This document shows, piece by piece, positions 52,045 to 61,596 of a stretch of 64,000 nt of DNA (its first letter is position 1; the number at the start of each line of letters is the position of its first letter). The notes under the pieces were generated by a model. It saw nothing but the letters and a program-made list of their open reading frames with translations. It was not told where the DNA came from and did no database searches. A program made the translations under genes and the position numbers. This stretch comes from Acidobacteriota bacterium (lineage in GTDB: Bacteria; Acidobacteriota; Terriglobia; Terriglobales; SCQP01): positions 1 through 64,000 of the forward strand of contig JAJYIU010000018.1 of the NCBI GenBank assembly GCA_021789895.1, read 5' to 3'.

Positions 52045-53808
52045 TTAATGCGTGCGTCGGCCGAGGTCGATGCGGAAGGCTTCCTGAACCAGTTTTTTGC
52101 GTTCCAGGTATGCCGCCTGCATCTGTTCGCGGCTGCCGCCGGCGGCGCTGGCGGTTTGCAGGCTGCGGGCGCGCATGCGCAGCGCGCTGAGCGCGCCTTC
52201 CACCGCGCCCGGGTCGCTGATCAGGCCGGGCATGAACTGTGTGTCGAACCAAAGCTGGCGGTCGGATTCATTCCAATGCTCCGCCAGCGCCAGCCAATCG
52301 GCCGTATCGGCGTTTTCGGCGCGCAGCAATTCCTGAAACAGCGAAGCCGACGCCAGGCCGTCGAGAATCGGCTCCGCCGCCAGAATCGGGGCCAGCCGCT
52401 TGCGCGCCTCTTCCGCTTCCGCCCAGGCGCGCAGCAGCACGCGCTCGTTCTCGGTGACGGTGACGGACGGAGCGTCATGCCATTCGGAGCGGCGCTCGCG
52501 CACCGCCTGTAAAAAGCTGCGGCGCAGCACCGCGCCGTCAATCTGCAGCGCGCCGGCCAGCTTGTCGGCGGTGGCGGCGCGCAGGATGGGATCGTGTATG
52601 CGGTTGCAGTAGGGCAGCAGCATCTTGAGCGCCGCCGTCTTTCCTTCCGGGGTGGCAATTTTATAGCGCTGCCGGGCGCGGGCGAGCAGGAAATCGAAGT
52701 AGGGCTGGCTGGCCGCGAGCGCTTCCTGGTAGGCTGCGCGCCCGTGGCGGCGTATAAACAGATCCGGATCCAGGCCGGGCGGAAGCTGCAGCACCCGGAT
52801 GCGCAGGTTCTCTTCCAGCAGCAGGCCAATCGAGCGCTCGGCGGCGGCGGCGCCGGCGCCATCCGGATCGTAGCTCACCGCCACATTGCGGCTATGCCGC
52901 GCCAGCAACTGCACCTGGCCGCTGCTAAGTGAAGTGCCGCAACTTGCCACTACATTTTCGAACCCGGCTATCCAGACCGCCAGGCAGTCGAAATACCCTT
53001 CCACCAGGATGGTGTAATCGAAGCGGCGAATGGCATCGCGGGCGCGGTTCAGGTTATAGAGCACGCGGTGCTTGGTATAGATCGGCGATTCGGGGGAGTT
53101 GAGGTACTTGGGTCCGCCGCTTTCGTCCAGCCGCCGGCCGCCAAAGGCGATGGCTTTGCCCGCCTCGTTTTGGATCGGAAACAGCAGCCGGTTGCGGAAG
53201 CGGTCGTACGCCTGGTCCCATTCGGTAATCGTGGTGGTGGCGGCTTCCGCGTTGGCGCGGCGCGGCTGCACCAGCCCGGCTCGCAGCGCCGCTTCCGGCG
53301 TGACCTTGCGCTCGCGCAGATACTGCACCAGGGCGCGGCCGGATTCGGGCGCGTAGCCCAGTCCGAAACGCTCCCATGCCGCCTCGCCCACTCCGCGCTC
53401 GGCCAGATGCGCCCGCGCGGCCGCGGCTTCGCCCTGGCCCAGGCAGCGCCGGTAGAACTCCGCCGCCAGCTCGTTCACCCGCAGCGCCTCGCGATAGCCG
53501 GCATCCTGGCCTTCCCCTCCGGCGCCGGCGGGTACGGGTATGCCGTAGCGCTCGGCCACCGCCGCCACCGCTTCGCTGAAGCCGATTTTCTGCCGCTCCA
53601 TCAGGAAGCGGTACACATCGCCCTTGGCCTGGCAGCCGAAACAGTAATAAAACTGCCGCTCCGCATGCACATGAAATGACGGGGTTTTTTCCTGGTGAAA
53701 CGGGCACAACCCGATCCAGTTGGCGCCCACCTGCCGCAAGCGGACGCTTTCGCCGATGATTTTGACGATATCGGCGCGCGACTTGACCTGATCGGAAAAG
53801 GCGGACAT
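52045..53808 (-). CDS. dnaG: DNA primase
   Basis: DnaG makes RNA primers at the replication fork. The 587-residue protein has the CHC2 zinc finger (Cys35, His38, Cys56, Cys59 in CPFH and CFGC). It also has the catalytic core with ERYGIP and a TOPRIM domain (ILVEGYFDCLAV, AVSYDPDGAGAAA). The C-terminal helicase-binding region is short and diverged. The usual neighbours rpsU and rpoD are not adjacent: rpsU is 2.1 kb away on the other strand and no sigma gene is seen. It lies 353 bp from the small zinc-ribbon gene, on the same strand. Confidence 0.95.
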   Translation of the reverse strand: MSAFSDQVKSRADIVKIIGESVRLRQVGANWIGLCPFHQEKTPSFHVHAERQFYYCFGCQAKGDVYRFLMERQKIGFSEAVAAVAERYGIPVPAGAGGEGQDAGYREALRVNELAAEFYRRCLGQGEAAAARAHLAERGVGEAAWERFGLGYAPESGRALVQYLRERKVTPEAALRAGLVQPRRANAEAATTTITEWDQAYDRFRNRLLFPIQNEAGKAIAFGGRRLDESGGPKYLNSPESPIYTKHRVLYNLNRARDAIRRFDYTILVEGYFDCLAVWIAGFENVVASCGTSLSSGQVQLLARHSRNVAVSYDPDGAGAAAAERSIGLLLEENLRIRVLQLPPGLDPDLFIRRHGRAAYQEALAASQPYFDFLLARARQRYKIATPEGKTAALKMLLPYCNRIHDPILRAATADKLAGALQIDGAVLRRSFLQAVRERRSEWHDAPSVTVTENERVLLRAWAEAEEARKRLAPILAAEPILDGLASASLFQELLRAENADTADWLALAEHWNESDRQLWFDTQFMPGLISDPGAVEGALSALRMRARSLQTASAAGGSREQMQAAYLERKKLVQEAFRIDLGRRTH

Positions 53809-53873
53809 GGACGGGAAGGCGGCGGTCAGTTGACAGCATACCGGAGACGGCCGCGCCTCGCCAGCCCCTGCCT

Positions 53874-54161
53874 TTATTTATTTCTGCGGGTTTTGCGCGG
53901 GTTCGCCGGCGGGCTGGCCGCGGGAGCTTCGCCCGACTGCGTAGCCAGAATCCCGGCCAGCACCTGCTCGAAAGCCGATTGTTTGGCCTGCGTTTTCTTG
54001 CGCTTGGGCTCCTGGCCGTGTTTATACGCATGCTCGCGATGGCAGGTCCGGCATGAAACCTTGACCACTTGGCCATTCACCAGCGCGGCAATGGAATGGT
54101 CCAGCAGGTGGCCGCATTGCGTGCAATAATCCTCGATGACGTCGCCGATTCGGGCTTCCAT
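53874..54161 (-). CDS. Small protein with two CxxC pairs and a basic tail, unknown
   Basis: The 95-residue protein has CTQCGHL and CRTCHREHAYKHG near the N-terminus, which could bind zinc. It ends in a basic Pro/Lys/Arg-rich tail. GGGAGG lies five bases before the ATG at 54161, so the GTG two codons upstream is unlikely. I recognise no family. It is divergent from rpmB and downstream of it lies dnaG in the same direction. Confidence 0.7.
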   Translation of the reverse strand: MEARIGDVIEDYCTQCGHLLDHSIAALVNGQVVKVSCRTCHREHAYKHGQEPKRKKTQAKQSAFEQVLAGILATQSGEAPAASPPANPRKTRRNK

Positions 54162-54270
54162 GCGCACCTCCCTGCCCCGGCCGGCCGGGCCGTGGCAATA
54201 TCTGCTAAACTTATTTTTACTCCTGCGGCCCGCGCGGCCGTGAAATCCATCTTTCCGTTAAGGACATCTC

Positions 54271-54459
54271 ATGGCACGCGTCTGTGAGCTCTGCGGCAAA
54301 GGGCCGCAATTCGGCAACCGTATCAGCCACGCCCATAACATCACGAAACGGCGCTGGAACGTCAATTTACAGCCGGTGCGGATGCGCGTTGGCGGCAGCA
54401 CCCGCCGGATGCGCGTCTGCGCCCAATGCCTGAAATCCGGCCAGGTGGTGAAAGCCTGA
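54271..54459 (+). CDS. rpmB: 50S ribosomal protein L28
   Basis: The 62-residue protein matches L28: [21 protein letters not shown] cut here after CELCGKGP, ending [11 protein letters not shown]. The two CxxC pairs make it the zinc-binding form. Length is as expected. AAGGA lies seven bases before the ATG. Confidence 0.95.
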   Translation: MARVCELCGKGPQFGNRISHAHNITKRRWNVNLQPVRMRVGGSTRRMRVCAQCLKSGQVVKA

Positions 54460-54463
54460 GCCT

Positions 54464-54856
54464 TCAGCCCTGCGCCAGCGCCACCGCCTCGATTTCCACC
54501 TTCACGTTCAGCGGCAAGCGCCGCACCTCGACCGTGGCCCGCGCCGGCGGATTGCTGGCAAAAAAGCGGGCGTACACTTCATTCATCGCCGCGAATTCCC
54601 CCAGGTCGGACATATAGACCGTCGTCTTGATGACCTGCTCCAGCCCGCTGCCGGCGGCTGCCAGAATCGCCTGCACATTGCGCAGCGTGCGCTCGGTCTG
54701 CACCCCGATATCGGCTTCCGCCAGCAGTTGCCCGCTGCCCGGATCGATCGCCAGTTGGCCGGCGACGAAGATCAGGTTGCCGGCGCGCACGGCCTGCGAA
54801 TAGGGGCCGCGCGCCGCGGGGGCGTGGGGGGTGGCGATGATGGTTTTTTCTGGCAT
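54464..54856 (-). CDS. ridA: RidA-family enamine/imine deaminase, housekeeping copy
   Basis: RidA clears reactive enamines from PLP enzymes. The 130-residue protein has the canonical GPYSQAVRAGNLIFVAGQ signature, split here at GPYSQAV and FVAGQLAIDP, with Arg106 in PPARATVEV and KVEIEAVAL at the end. This is the classical RidA/YjgF subgroup, unlike the shorter-motif copy in the island (26896-27288). The ATG at 54856 fits the family start. Upstream of it lie 44-77 bp to the end of the rel/spoT gene. Confidence 0.93.
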   Translation of the reverse strand: MPEKTIIATPHAPAARGPYSQAVRAGNLIFVAGQLAIDPGSGQLLAEADIGVQTERTLRNVQAILAAAGSGLEQVIKTTVYMSDLGEFAAMNEVYARFFASNPPARATVEVRRLPLNVKVEIEAVALAQG

Positions 54857-54933
54857 GGCTCGGCTCGCGCTGGAGTTGCGGGAAAGCACAGCCTAACGGA
54901 AATCCGGCAGCCGGGCAAGCGCCCGCGCCGCGC

Positions 54934-57168
54934 TTAATCGGCGCTTTCGGCCACCGGGGGCGCCGCCGCCGGCCGGCGCAGGCGCAGCGCTTCGTGAACG
55001 CCTGAAATCTTCCGCAGCCCGGCCAGGATGCGCTCCAACTGCTTCATGTCCGAGACCGAGACGACCAGCTCGATCGTCGCCTGTCCTTCGCCGGTGCGGG
55101 CGCCGACGTTTTGGATGTTGGCGCCGTGGTCGGCGATCACCGCCGTAATCGAGGTCAGCAGCCCGGCGCGGTCGTCGGTGCGCAGCAGCAGCTTCACCGG
55201 CTGGGCGCTCTGCGGCTGGGCCGCCCACTGCACGTCAATCCGCCGGTCGGCTTGATAGAGCAGGTTCTGCACATTGGCGCATTGTTCCGAATGCACCGCC
55301 ACGCCTTTGCCGCGCGTGATGTAGCCGACAATCGGCTCGCCGTGCAGCGGCGAGCAGCAGCGCGCGCGGTACACCATCAGATCGTCGAAGCCGCGCACCA
55401 GGATGGGGCTGCTGTCGCGCGGATGCAGCAGCCGCCGCGCCGGCCGCGCGCCGCCGTCGCGCGGCTCGGGCAGGCTTTGCCCGGCGGGCAGCAGCCGCCC
55501 CAGCACCTGCCGGGCCGAGAGCTGCCCGAACCCGATGTTGGCGAAGACGTCTTCCGGCTTTGTCAGCCCGCTTTCCTGGCCCACGCGCTGGTAATCGGCC
55601 TCGGTGAAGGCTTTCAGCGCCACGTCGTAGCGGCGCGCCTCGCGCTCCAGCGCCCGCCGCCCGATCTCGATCGCGCGCTCGCGCTCGGCGGCGTTGAGCC
55701 AGTGCTTGATCTTCTGCCGCGCGCGCGACGTCTTGACGAACGCCAGCCAGTCGCGGCTGGGCGTGTGTCCGGCCTGGGTCAGAATCTCGATCCGGTCGCC
55801 GTTCTGCACCCGGTAGCGCAGCGGCACGATCCGCCCGTTGACCTTGGCCCCGATGGTGTGGTGGCCGATTTCGGTGTGGATGGCGTAGGCGAAGTCCACC
55901 GTCGAGGCCTCGCGCGGCAGCGTGATCACCTGCCCTTTGGGGGTGAAGGCGTACACCGCTTCCGGATAAAGATCCACCTTGAGCACCGAGAGAAACTCCG
56001 CCGGATCGCGCATCTCTTGCTGCCAGTCGAGCACCCGGCGCAGCCAGGCGATGCGCTCGTCGTCGGGCGAGGGCGCGCCGCCTTCCTTGTATTTCCAGTG
56101 CGCGGCGATGCCCTCTTCCGCCATGCGATGCATCTCCTCGGTCCGGATCTGCGCCTCGAAGGGCTGCCCCGATTCGTGTACCACCGTGGTGTGCAGGCTG
56201 CGGTAGAGGTTGGGGCGGGGGACGGCGATGAAATCCTTGAACCGCCCCGGCACCGGATGCCAACTGTTGTGGATCACTCCCAGCGCGGCATAACAATCGC
56301 GCACCGAGGGGGTGATGATCCGCACCGCGAGCAGGTCGTACACCTGGTCAATGCCGGAATTCTGCCGCTGCAGTTTCTGCCAGATGCTGTAGAAACGCTT
56401 GATCCGGCCCTCCACCCGCGCGTTGATGCCGGCCTCGGTGAGCAGCTTGGCGATCCGCTCGCGCACTTCGTCGAGAAACTGCTGGCTGGGCTTGCGCTTG
56501 CTCTCCACCGCCTCGCGCACTTGCTGGTAGGCGGCCGGCTCGAGATAGGCGAAGGCCAGGTCTTCCAGCTCGCCGCGCATTTTGCCCATGCCCAGCCGGT
56601 GCGCCAGCGGCGCGTAGATCTCGCGCGTCTCGAGCGCGATCTGGCGCTGCTTTTCCTCCGGCAGATGCTGCAGCGTGCGCATGTTGTGCAGCCGGTCGGC
56701 CAGCTTGATCAAAATCACCCGGATGTCATCCACCATCGCCAGCAGCATCTTGCGAACGTTATCCGCCTGCGCGGCGCCCTCGCGGGTGAAATCAATCCGC
56801 TCGATCTTGGTCACCCCTTCGACCAGGTGCGCCACCACCGGCCCAAACTCGCGCTCGATGTCCTCGCGGGTGGCGGGCGTGTCTTCCACCGCGTCGTGCA
56901 GCAGGGCGGCGGCGATGCCGGTCGCGTCCATGCGCATGTCGGTCAAAATCGCCGCTACCTCCAGCGGATGCACGATAAACGCCTCCCCGGAGCGGCGTTT
57001 CTGATCCTGGTGCAGGCGGGCGGAAAAGGCGAAGGCGCGGCGCAGCAGTTCCGGATCGTCCTGCGGGCGGGCGGCGCGCAGGGCGTCAATCAAGGCCTGC
57101 AGGCGCTGCTTCGGCGAGGCCTCGTGCAGCTTGAAATGCCAGCCGGAAAGCGGCAATGCGGGCGGCAT
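54934..57168 (-). CDS. Bifunctional (p)ppGpp synthetase/hydrolase, Rel/SpoT type
   Basis: The enzyme makes and degrades the stringent-response alarmone ppGpp. The 744-residue protein has an HD hydrolase domain (His67 in FIVHPLEVA and His91-Asp92 in LLHDAVEDT). The synthetase domain carries GRFKDFIA, the RxKD-type motif of bifunctional enzymes, and YRSLHTTVV. A TGS domain (VYAFTPKGQVITLP) and a C-terminal ACT domain (LLRTDDRAGLLTSI) follow. Both activities look intact. Confidence 0.96.
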   Translation of the reverse strand: MPPALPLSGWHFKLHEASPKQRLQALIDALRAARPQDDPELLRRAFAFSARLHQDQKRRSGEAFIVHPLEVAAILTDMRMDATGIAAALLHDAVEDTPATREDIEREFGPVVAHLVEGVTKIERIDFTREGAAQADNVRKMLLAMVDDIRVILIKLADRLHNMRTLQHLPEEKQRQIALETREIYAPLAHRLGMGKMRGELEDLAFAYLEPAAYQQVREAVESKRKPSQQFLDEVRERIAKLLTEAGINARVEGRIKRFYSIWQKLQRQNSGIDQVYDLLAVRIITPSVRDCYAALGVIHNSWHPVPGRFKDFIAVPRPNLYRSLHTTVVHESGQPFEAQIRTEEMHRMAEEGIAAHWKYKEGGAPSPDDERIAWLRRVLDWQQEMRDPAEFLSVLKVDLYPEAVYAFTPKGQVITLPREASTVDFAYAIHTEIGHHTIGAKVNGRIVPLRYRVQNGDRIEILTQAGHTPSRDWLAFVKTSRARQKIKHWLNAAERERAIEIGRRALEREARRYDVALKAFTEADYQRVGQESGLTKPEDVFANIGFGQLSARQVLGRLLPAGQSLPEPRDGGARPARRLLHPRDSSPILVRGFDDLMVYRARCCSPLHGEPIVGYITRGKGVAVHSEQCANVQNLLYQADRRIDVQWAAQPQSAQPVKLLLRTDDRAGLLTSITAVIADHGANIQNVGARTGEGQATIELVVSVSDMKQLERILAGLRKISGVHEALRLRRPAAAPPVAESAD

Positions 57169-57239
57169 ACGTTATTATAAAACCCTCGGCCGGCGCGCCG
57201 CCGCTTCCGGCCGCCGAGTTACCCTCGGCCTCTAAGTCT

Positions 57240-58163
57240 ATGGCTGACAAAACTCCCGATCTCGGCGCCCCCCACCTCCTCGACAGCTCCGCCCTGGCCT
57301 ATCAAAACATCCCCTTCCTCAATACCCCCGACGCCCGCCCGCTGCGCATGCTGGCTGAGTACCTGGAGCCGCTGCGCCGCCTGCGCTTTGAAAACATCCA
57401 CGACACCATCGTCTTTTTTGGCTCGGCGCGGATCAAAAGCCAGGCCGCCGCCCAGGCCGCCCTGGATGAGTTCGATTACCAGAACCGCGTCGCGGCGCTG
57501 CGCGAAGGCCATCCCCCCGACCAGGTGCTGGCGGAAGCGCGGCGGCGGGTGCAGCTCAAGGCGGTCGAGTTTTCCCGCTATTACGAGGACGCCCGCGCCC
57601 TCGCCCACCGCCTGACCGAATGGGCGCGCGCGCTCAAGCACCCCCGCCGCCGCTTCGTCATCGCCTCCGGCGGCGGCCCCGGCATCATGGAAGCCGCCAA
57701 CCGCGGCGCCGCCGAGGCCGGCGGCCAGACCATCGGCTTCAACATTCAACTGCCCTTCGAGCAGCATCCCAACGGCTTCATCACCCCCAGCCTCAATTTC
57801 CAGTTCCATTACTTCTTCATGCGCAAGTTCTGGTTCGCCTACCTGGCCAAGGCGCTGGTCGCCTTCCCCGGCGGCTTGGGCACGCTCGACGAAGTCACTG
57901 AGTTGTTGACTTTGTCGCAAACCCAGAAACTGGCCAAGAAAATCGTCATCGTGCTCTACGGCAAGTCTTACTGGAACGAGATTCTCAACCTCGACGCCTT
58001 GGTGGATTGGGGCACGATCTCGCCCGCCGACCTCGACCTGTTCCGCTTTGCCGACTCCCCCGAGGAGGCCGCCGATTACCTGATCGCTTCGCTCACCCGC
58101 ATTTACCTCCAGCCGCCGGCCGAGGAGGAAGGGCCGCCGCCGGGCATTGCCAAAACCCGCTGA
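57240..58163 (+). CDS. LOG-family Rossmann-fold nucleotide-binding protein
   Basis: LOG-family enzymes remove phosphoribose from nucleoside monophosphates (cytokinin activation) or act as nucleotide 5'-monophosphate phosphoribohydrolases. The 307-residue protein has VIASGGGPGIMEAANRGA and the signature PGGLGTLDEVTELLTL. Its N-terminal extension of about 90 residues is longer than in plant-type LOGs and resembles the bacterial TIGR00730/YgdH-like long forms. The ATG at 57240 is the natural start; the open frame upstream overlaps the rel/spoT control region. Confidence 0.88.
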   Translation: MADKTPDLGAPHLLDSSALAYQNIPFLNTPDARPLRMLAEYLEPLRRLRFENIHDTIVFFGSARIKSQAAAQAALDEFDYQNRVAALREGHPPDQVLAEARRRVQLKAVEFSRYYEDARALAHRLTEWARALKHPRRRFVIASGGGPGIMEAANRGAAEAGGQTIGFNIQLPFEQHPNGFITPSLNFQFHYFFMRKFWFAYLAKALVAFPGGLGTLDEVTELLTLSQTQKLAKKIVIVLYGKSYWNEILNLDALVDWGTISPADLDLFRFADSPEEAADYLIASLTRIYLQPPAEEEGPPPGIAKTR

Positions 58164-58180
58164 GCCCGCCTGTTTCCATC

Positions 58181-58924
58181 ATGCTGCCGACCGCGAGCAT
58201 CATCGGCTTCATCCCGGCGCGCCTCGCGTCCACCCGGTTGCCGCGCAAGCCGCTGCTGCCGGTTGCCGGCCGCGCGATGCTGGAGCGCGTCTTTGCCGGC
58301 GCCAGCGCCTGCCGCCGCCTGGCCGCGCTTTGGGTCGCCACCGATGCCGAAGAAATCGCCGCCTTCTGCCGCGCGCGCGGCATCCCCGTCAAACTGACTT
58401 CGCCGGCTCACCGCTCCGGCTCCGACCGCATCCTGGAAGCCCTCGCCGGCCTGCCCGCCGAAGCGGTGGTCAACATTCAGGGCGACGAGCCGATGGTGCG
58501 CGCGGAAATGCTCGATCGCCTGCTGGACGCGCTCTTCGCCCGCCCCGAAATCCAGGTGTCCACCCTGCGCACTTTGCTGCCGCCGGAAGCGGCGGGCTCG
58601 CCCGATACCGTCAAAGTGGTCTGCGATCGCCGCGGCCAGGCGCTCTACTTCTCCCGCGCCGCGATTCCCTTCCCCCGCGGCGGCGCCGCCGCCTGGAAGC
58701 ATCTCGGGTACTATGCCTACAGCCGGGCTGCGCTGGAGCGCTTTGCCGCCCTGCCCGCCGGCGAGCTGGAATCCGCCGAGCGCCTCGAACAGCTCCGCTT
58801 CCTCGAAAACGGCATCCCCATCGCCGTCGCCGACGCCGGCTGCGACACCATCGGCGTGGATACCCCCGAAGACCTTGAACGTGCGGAACTGTACTTCCGC
58901 GGGCAATCCCGCTCCCCCGCTTAA
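58181..58924 (+). CDS. kdsB: 3-deoxy-manno-octulosonate cytidylyltransferase (CMP-Kdo synthetase)
   Basis: KdsB activates Kdo with CTP for LPS core synthesis. The 247-residue protein has IIGFIPARLASTRLPRKPL, VATDAEEIA, HRSGSDRI, VVNIQGDEPMV, YFSRAAIPFPRG, LGYYAYSR and the end DTIGVDTPEDLERAE, all typical. It indicates that the organism makes Kdo-type lipopolysaccharide. It begins 17 bp after the LOG gene stop and probably shares a transcript with it. Confidence 0.95.
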   Translation: MLPTASIIGFIPARLASTRLPRKPLLPVAGRAMLERVFAGASACRRLAALWVATDAEEIAAFCRARGIPVKLTSPAHRSGSDRILEALAGLPAEAVVNIQGDEPMVRAEMLDRLLDALFARPEIQVSTLRTLLPPEAAGSPDTVKVVCDRRGQALYFSRAAIPFPRGGAAAWKHLGYYAYSRAALERFAALPAGELESAERLEQLRFLENGIPIAVADAGCDTIGVDTPEDLERAELYFRGQSRSPA

Positions 58925-58933
58925 AATTGATCC

Positions 58934-59332
58934 ATGGCAAGAATCGTCAAAAGCGAAGCCGAATGGCGCGGACAGTTGACGCCCGTGCAGTTCGCCGTCA
59001 CCCGCTGCAAAGCCACCGAGCCGCCGTTCACCGGCGAGTTCTGGAACCATCATCAGCCCGGCGCCTACGCCTGCGTCTGCTGCGGGCAGCCGCTGTTCGC
59101 GGCCGAAACCAAGTTCGACTCGGGCACTGGCTGGCCCAGCTTCTATCAGCCCGCCTCGGCTGCGGCGGTGCGCGCCGAAGCCGATGACAGCCTCGGCATG
59201 CGGCGCACGGAAGTGCTCTGCGCCGCTTGCGACGCCCACCTCGGCCATCTCTTCCCCGACGGCCCTCCGCCCACCGGCCTGCGCTATTGCATCAACTCCG
59301 CCGCCTTGCGCTTTTTGCCGCCTGCGAAATGA
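58934..59332 (+). CDS. msrB: Peptide-methionine (R)-S-oxide reductase
   Basis: MsrB repairs Met-R-sulfoxide. The 132-residue protein has the zinc-binding CVCCGQ (Cys47 and Cys50) and [10 protein letters not shown] (Cys96, Cys99) pairs, [11 protein letters not shown] and the catalytic Cys119 in [11 protein letters not shown]. The start ATG lies 9 bp after kdsB, suggesting cotranscription. Confidence 0.96.
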   Translation: MARIVKSEAEWRGQLTPVQFAVTRCKATEPPFTGEFWNHHQPGAYACVCCGQPLFAAETKFDSGTGWPSFYQPASAAAVRAEADDSLGMRRTEVLCAACDAHLGHLFPDGPPPTGLRYCINSAALRFLPPAK

Positions 59333-59435
59333 CCCGGCGCGCGCATGATGGTTTATCCAACCGCTTAATGCTAAAATTCCGCCGGATAGACCAGGCGTGA
59401 CTCGGCCTCTATCACTCATCGCCTCAGGAGAACCC

Positions 59436-61586
59436 ATGCGTCCTTCCAGCCGGCTCGCCGCCGCCCTCCTTGCCTCCGCCTTGTTGCTCGGCTTGGGACT
59501 CTTCGGCCAGCAGCGCCCTTTCCAGCCTAATTTGAATTCGCCGCAAGTGGCCGCCGCCGTGGCCCGGCTGATGCCAAAGCTGAATACCCGGCAGAAAATC
59601 GAGCTGCTGGCGGGGTACACCGGCCCCGGCTATCCCCACGGCATGTTCACCCATCCCTTCAAGCAATTCGGCATTCCCGGCTTGAAAATGAGCGATGCTT
59701 CCGTCGGCGTGCGGGTCTGGGGCCCGTCCACCGCCTATCCCGCTTCGGTGGCGCTGGCCGCCGCCTGGGACCCGGCCCTGGCCCGCCGCGAAGGCGCCGC
59801 CGTCGGCCAGGATGCCCGCGCCCGCGGCGTGCACATCGTGCTCGGCCCGGGCATGGACATTACCCGCGAGCCGCAATGCGGCCGCAACTTCGAATACCTC
59901 GGCGAAGACCCCGACCTGGCCGGCCAGATCGGCGCCGCCTGGATCGAAGGGCTGCAGTCGCAGCAGGTCGCCGCCTGCGCCAAGCATTATGCCGGCAACG
60001 AGCAGGAAAACGGCCGCAATTCGGTCAACTCCATCATCAGCCGCCGCGCGCTCGAGGAAATCTACCTCGCCCCCTTCCGCACCGCCGTCCTCCAGGGCCA
60101 TGTCATGACCCTCATGGCCGCCTACAACCGCGTCAACGGCCGTTTCTCCACCGATAACTCCTACCTGCTCACCCAGGTGCTGCGCCGCCAGTGGCATTTC
60201 AAAGGCGTGATGATGTCGGATTGGGGCGCCACCCACGCCACCCTGGCCTGCCTGACCGCCGGGCTCGATCTGGAAATGCCCGATAACAGCTATTACAACG
60301 CCGGCAAAATCATGCCTCTGCTGCACAGCGGCAAGCTGCCGATGTCGAATATCAACCAGCACGTCCGCCGCCTGCTGCGCGTCATGGCGGCCATGCACTT
60401 CCTCGATCGCCCGCAAAAAGATGCTTCCCTGCCGCTGCAGAACCCCCACAGCGCCGCCGTCGCCCTGGCCGTGGAGAGCGAAGCGGTGGTGCTGCTGAAA
60501 AACCAAAACCACGCCTTGCCGCTCGATCCCGCCCATCTGCGCCGCATCGTGCTGGTGGGCCCCGACGTGGCCCCGGCCGTCACCGGCGGCGCCGGCAGCT
60601 CCTTTACCCGGCCCAATGTCACTCCGGTCAGTCTGCTCGACGCGGTTCGCGCCGCCGCTCCTTCCGCCCAGGTCGCGCAAATTCCCTATCCCTACCCGCT
60701 GCGCAGCCTGCGCCACTGGTGGCAGCACCTCGCCCCCGCCTCGGCCGCGGGGCCGATGTTCACCGTCCGGCAGCGCGACGCAATTCGCCGCGCCGACGTC
60801 GTCATCGCCGGCATTGGGCCGCGCGAAGGCGAAGGCTGGGACCGCCCCTATGACCTGCCCGGCCGCCAGAATGCCTATCTACAGGCCGTGGCGCAGTTGA
60901 ATCCCCATCTGGTGGCCGTGCTTTACGCCGGCGCCAATGTCGGCATGAGCGCCTGGATTCACCAGGTGCCGGCGCTGCTCGACGCCTGGTACCCCGGCGA
61001 AAACGGCAACACCGCCGTGGCCGGAATCCTGTTTGGAAAATTGAACCCCAGCGGCAAGCTGCCCGACAGCTTTTCCCGGCGTTGGAACGACGAACCCGCC
61101 TTCGGCCATTACCCCGGCCACGACGAGCACGTGCATTTCGCCGAGGGAATCTTCGTCGGCTACCGCTGGTACGACAGCAAGCACATCGCGCCGCGCTTCC
61201 CCTTCGGCTTTGGCCTGTCGTACACCACCTTCGCCATTCATCCGCTGAGCGTCCACGCCGCCGGCAGCGGACGCCGGCGCCGGGTCACCCTCACCGCGCG
61301 CATCACCAACACCGGCGCGCGCGCCGGCGCCGACGTGGTGCAGCTCTACGTCCGTCCGCCGCACGCTGCCGGCGTGGTTCGCACCTTCCAGCAACTGCGC
61401 GCTTTCCAGCGCGTCGAACTGGCCCCGGGCGCGTCGCGCACCCTGCGGCTGCGCTTGCGCTGGCGCGATTTCGCCTACTACGATACCGCCGCCAACGCCT
61501 GGCGCGTTCCCGCCGGCAGCTATGGCCTCGCGGTGGGCGATTCCAGCCGCTCCATCGCCGGCGTCCTGCCGGTTCACATGCCGTAA
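59436..61586 (+). CDS. GH3-family beta-glucosidase, exported
   Basis: The 716-residue protein has a signal peptide (about 6-25, ending GLFGQ). The GH3 N-terminal barrel holds PGLKMSDASVGVR, GPGMDITREPQCGRNFEYLGEDP and AKHYAGNEQE. The nucleophile is Asp262 in GVMMSDWGATH. The C-terminal domain has HALPLDPAHL and KLNPSGKLPDSF. A fibronectin-III-like end follows (VQLYVRPPHA, TNTGARAGAD). AGGAG lies five bases before the ATG at 59436. It probably cleaves beta-linked gluco-oligosaccharides in the periplasm. No transporter or regulator gene is adjacent. Confidence 0.94.
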   Translation: MRPSSRLAAALLASALLLGLGLFGQQRPFQPNLNSPQVAAAVARLMPKLNTRQKIELLAGYTGPGYPHGMFTHPFKQFGIPGLKMSDASVGVRVWGPSTAYPASVALAAAWDPALARREGAAVGQDARARGVHIVLGPGMDITREPQCGRNFEYLGEDPDLAGQIGAAWIEGLQSQQVAACAKHYAGNEQENGRNSVNSIISRRALEEIYLAPFRTAVLQGHVMTLMAAYNRVNGRFSTDNSYLLTQVLRRQWHFKGVMMSDWGATHATLACLTAGLDLEMPDNSYYNAGKIMPLLHSGKLPMSNINQHVRRLLRVMAAMHFLDRPQKDASLPLQNPHSAAVALAVESEAVVLLKNQNHALPLDPAHLRRIVLVGPDVAPAVTGGAGSSFTRPNVTPVSLLDAVRAAAPSAQVAQIPYPYPLRSLRHWWQHLAPASAAGPMFTVRQRDAIRRADVVIAGIGPREGEGWDRPYDLPGRQNAYLQAVAQLNPHLVAVLYAGANVGMSAWIHQVPALLDAWYPGENGNTAVAGILFGKLNPSGKLPDSFSRRWNDEPAFGHYPGHDEHVHFAEGIFVGYRWYDSKHIAPRFPFGFGLSYTTFAIHPLSVHAAGSGRRRRVTLTARITNTGARAGADVVQLYVRPPHAAGVVRTFQQLRAFQRVELAPGASRTLRLRLRWRDFAYYDTAANAWRVPAGSYGLAVGDSSRSIAGVLPVHMP

Positions 61587-61596
61587 TCCGCTGCTT

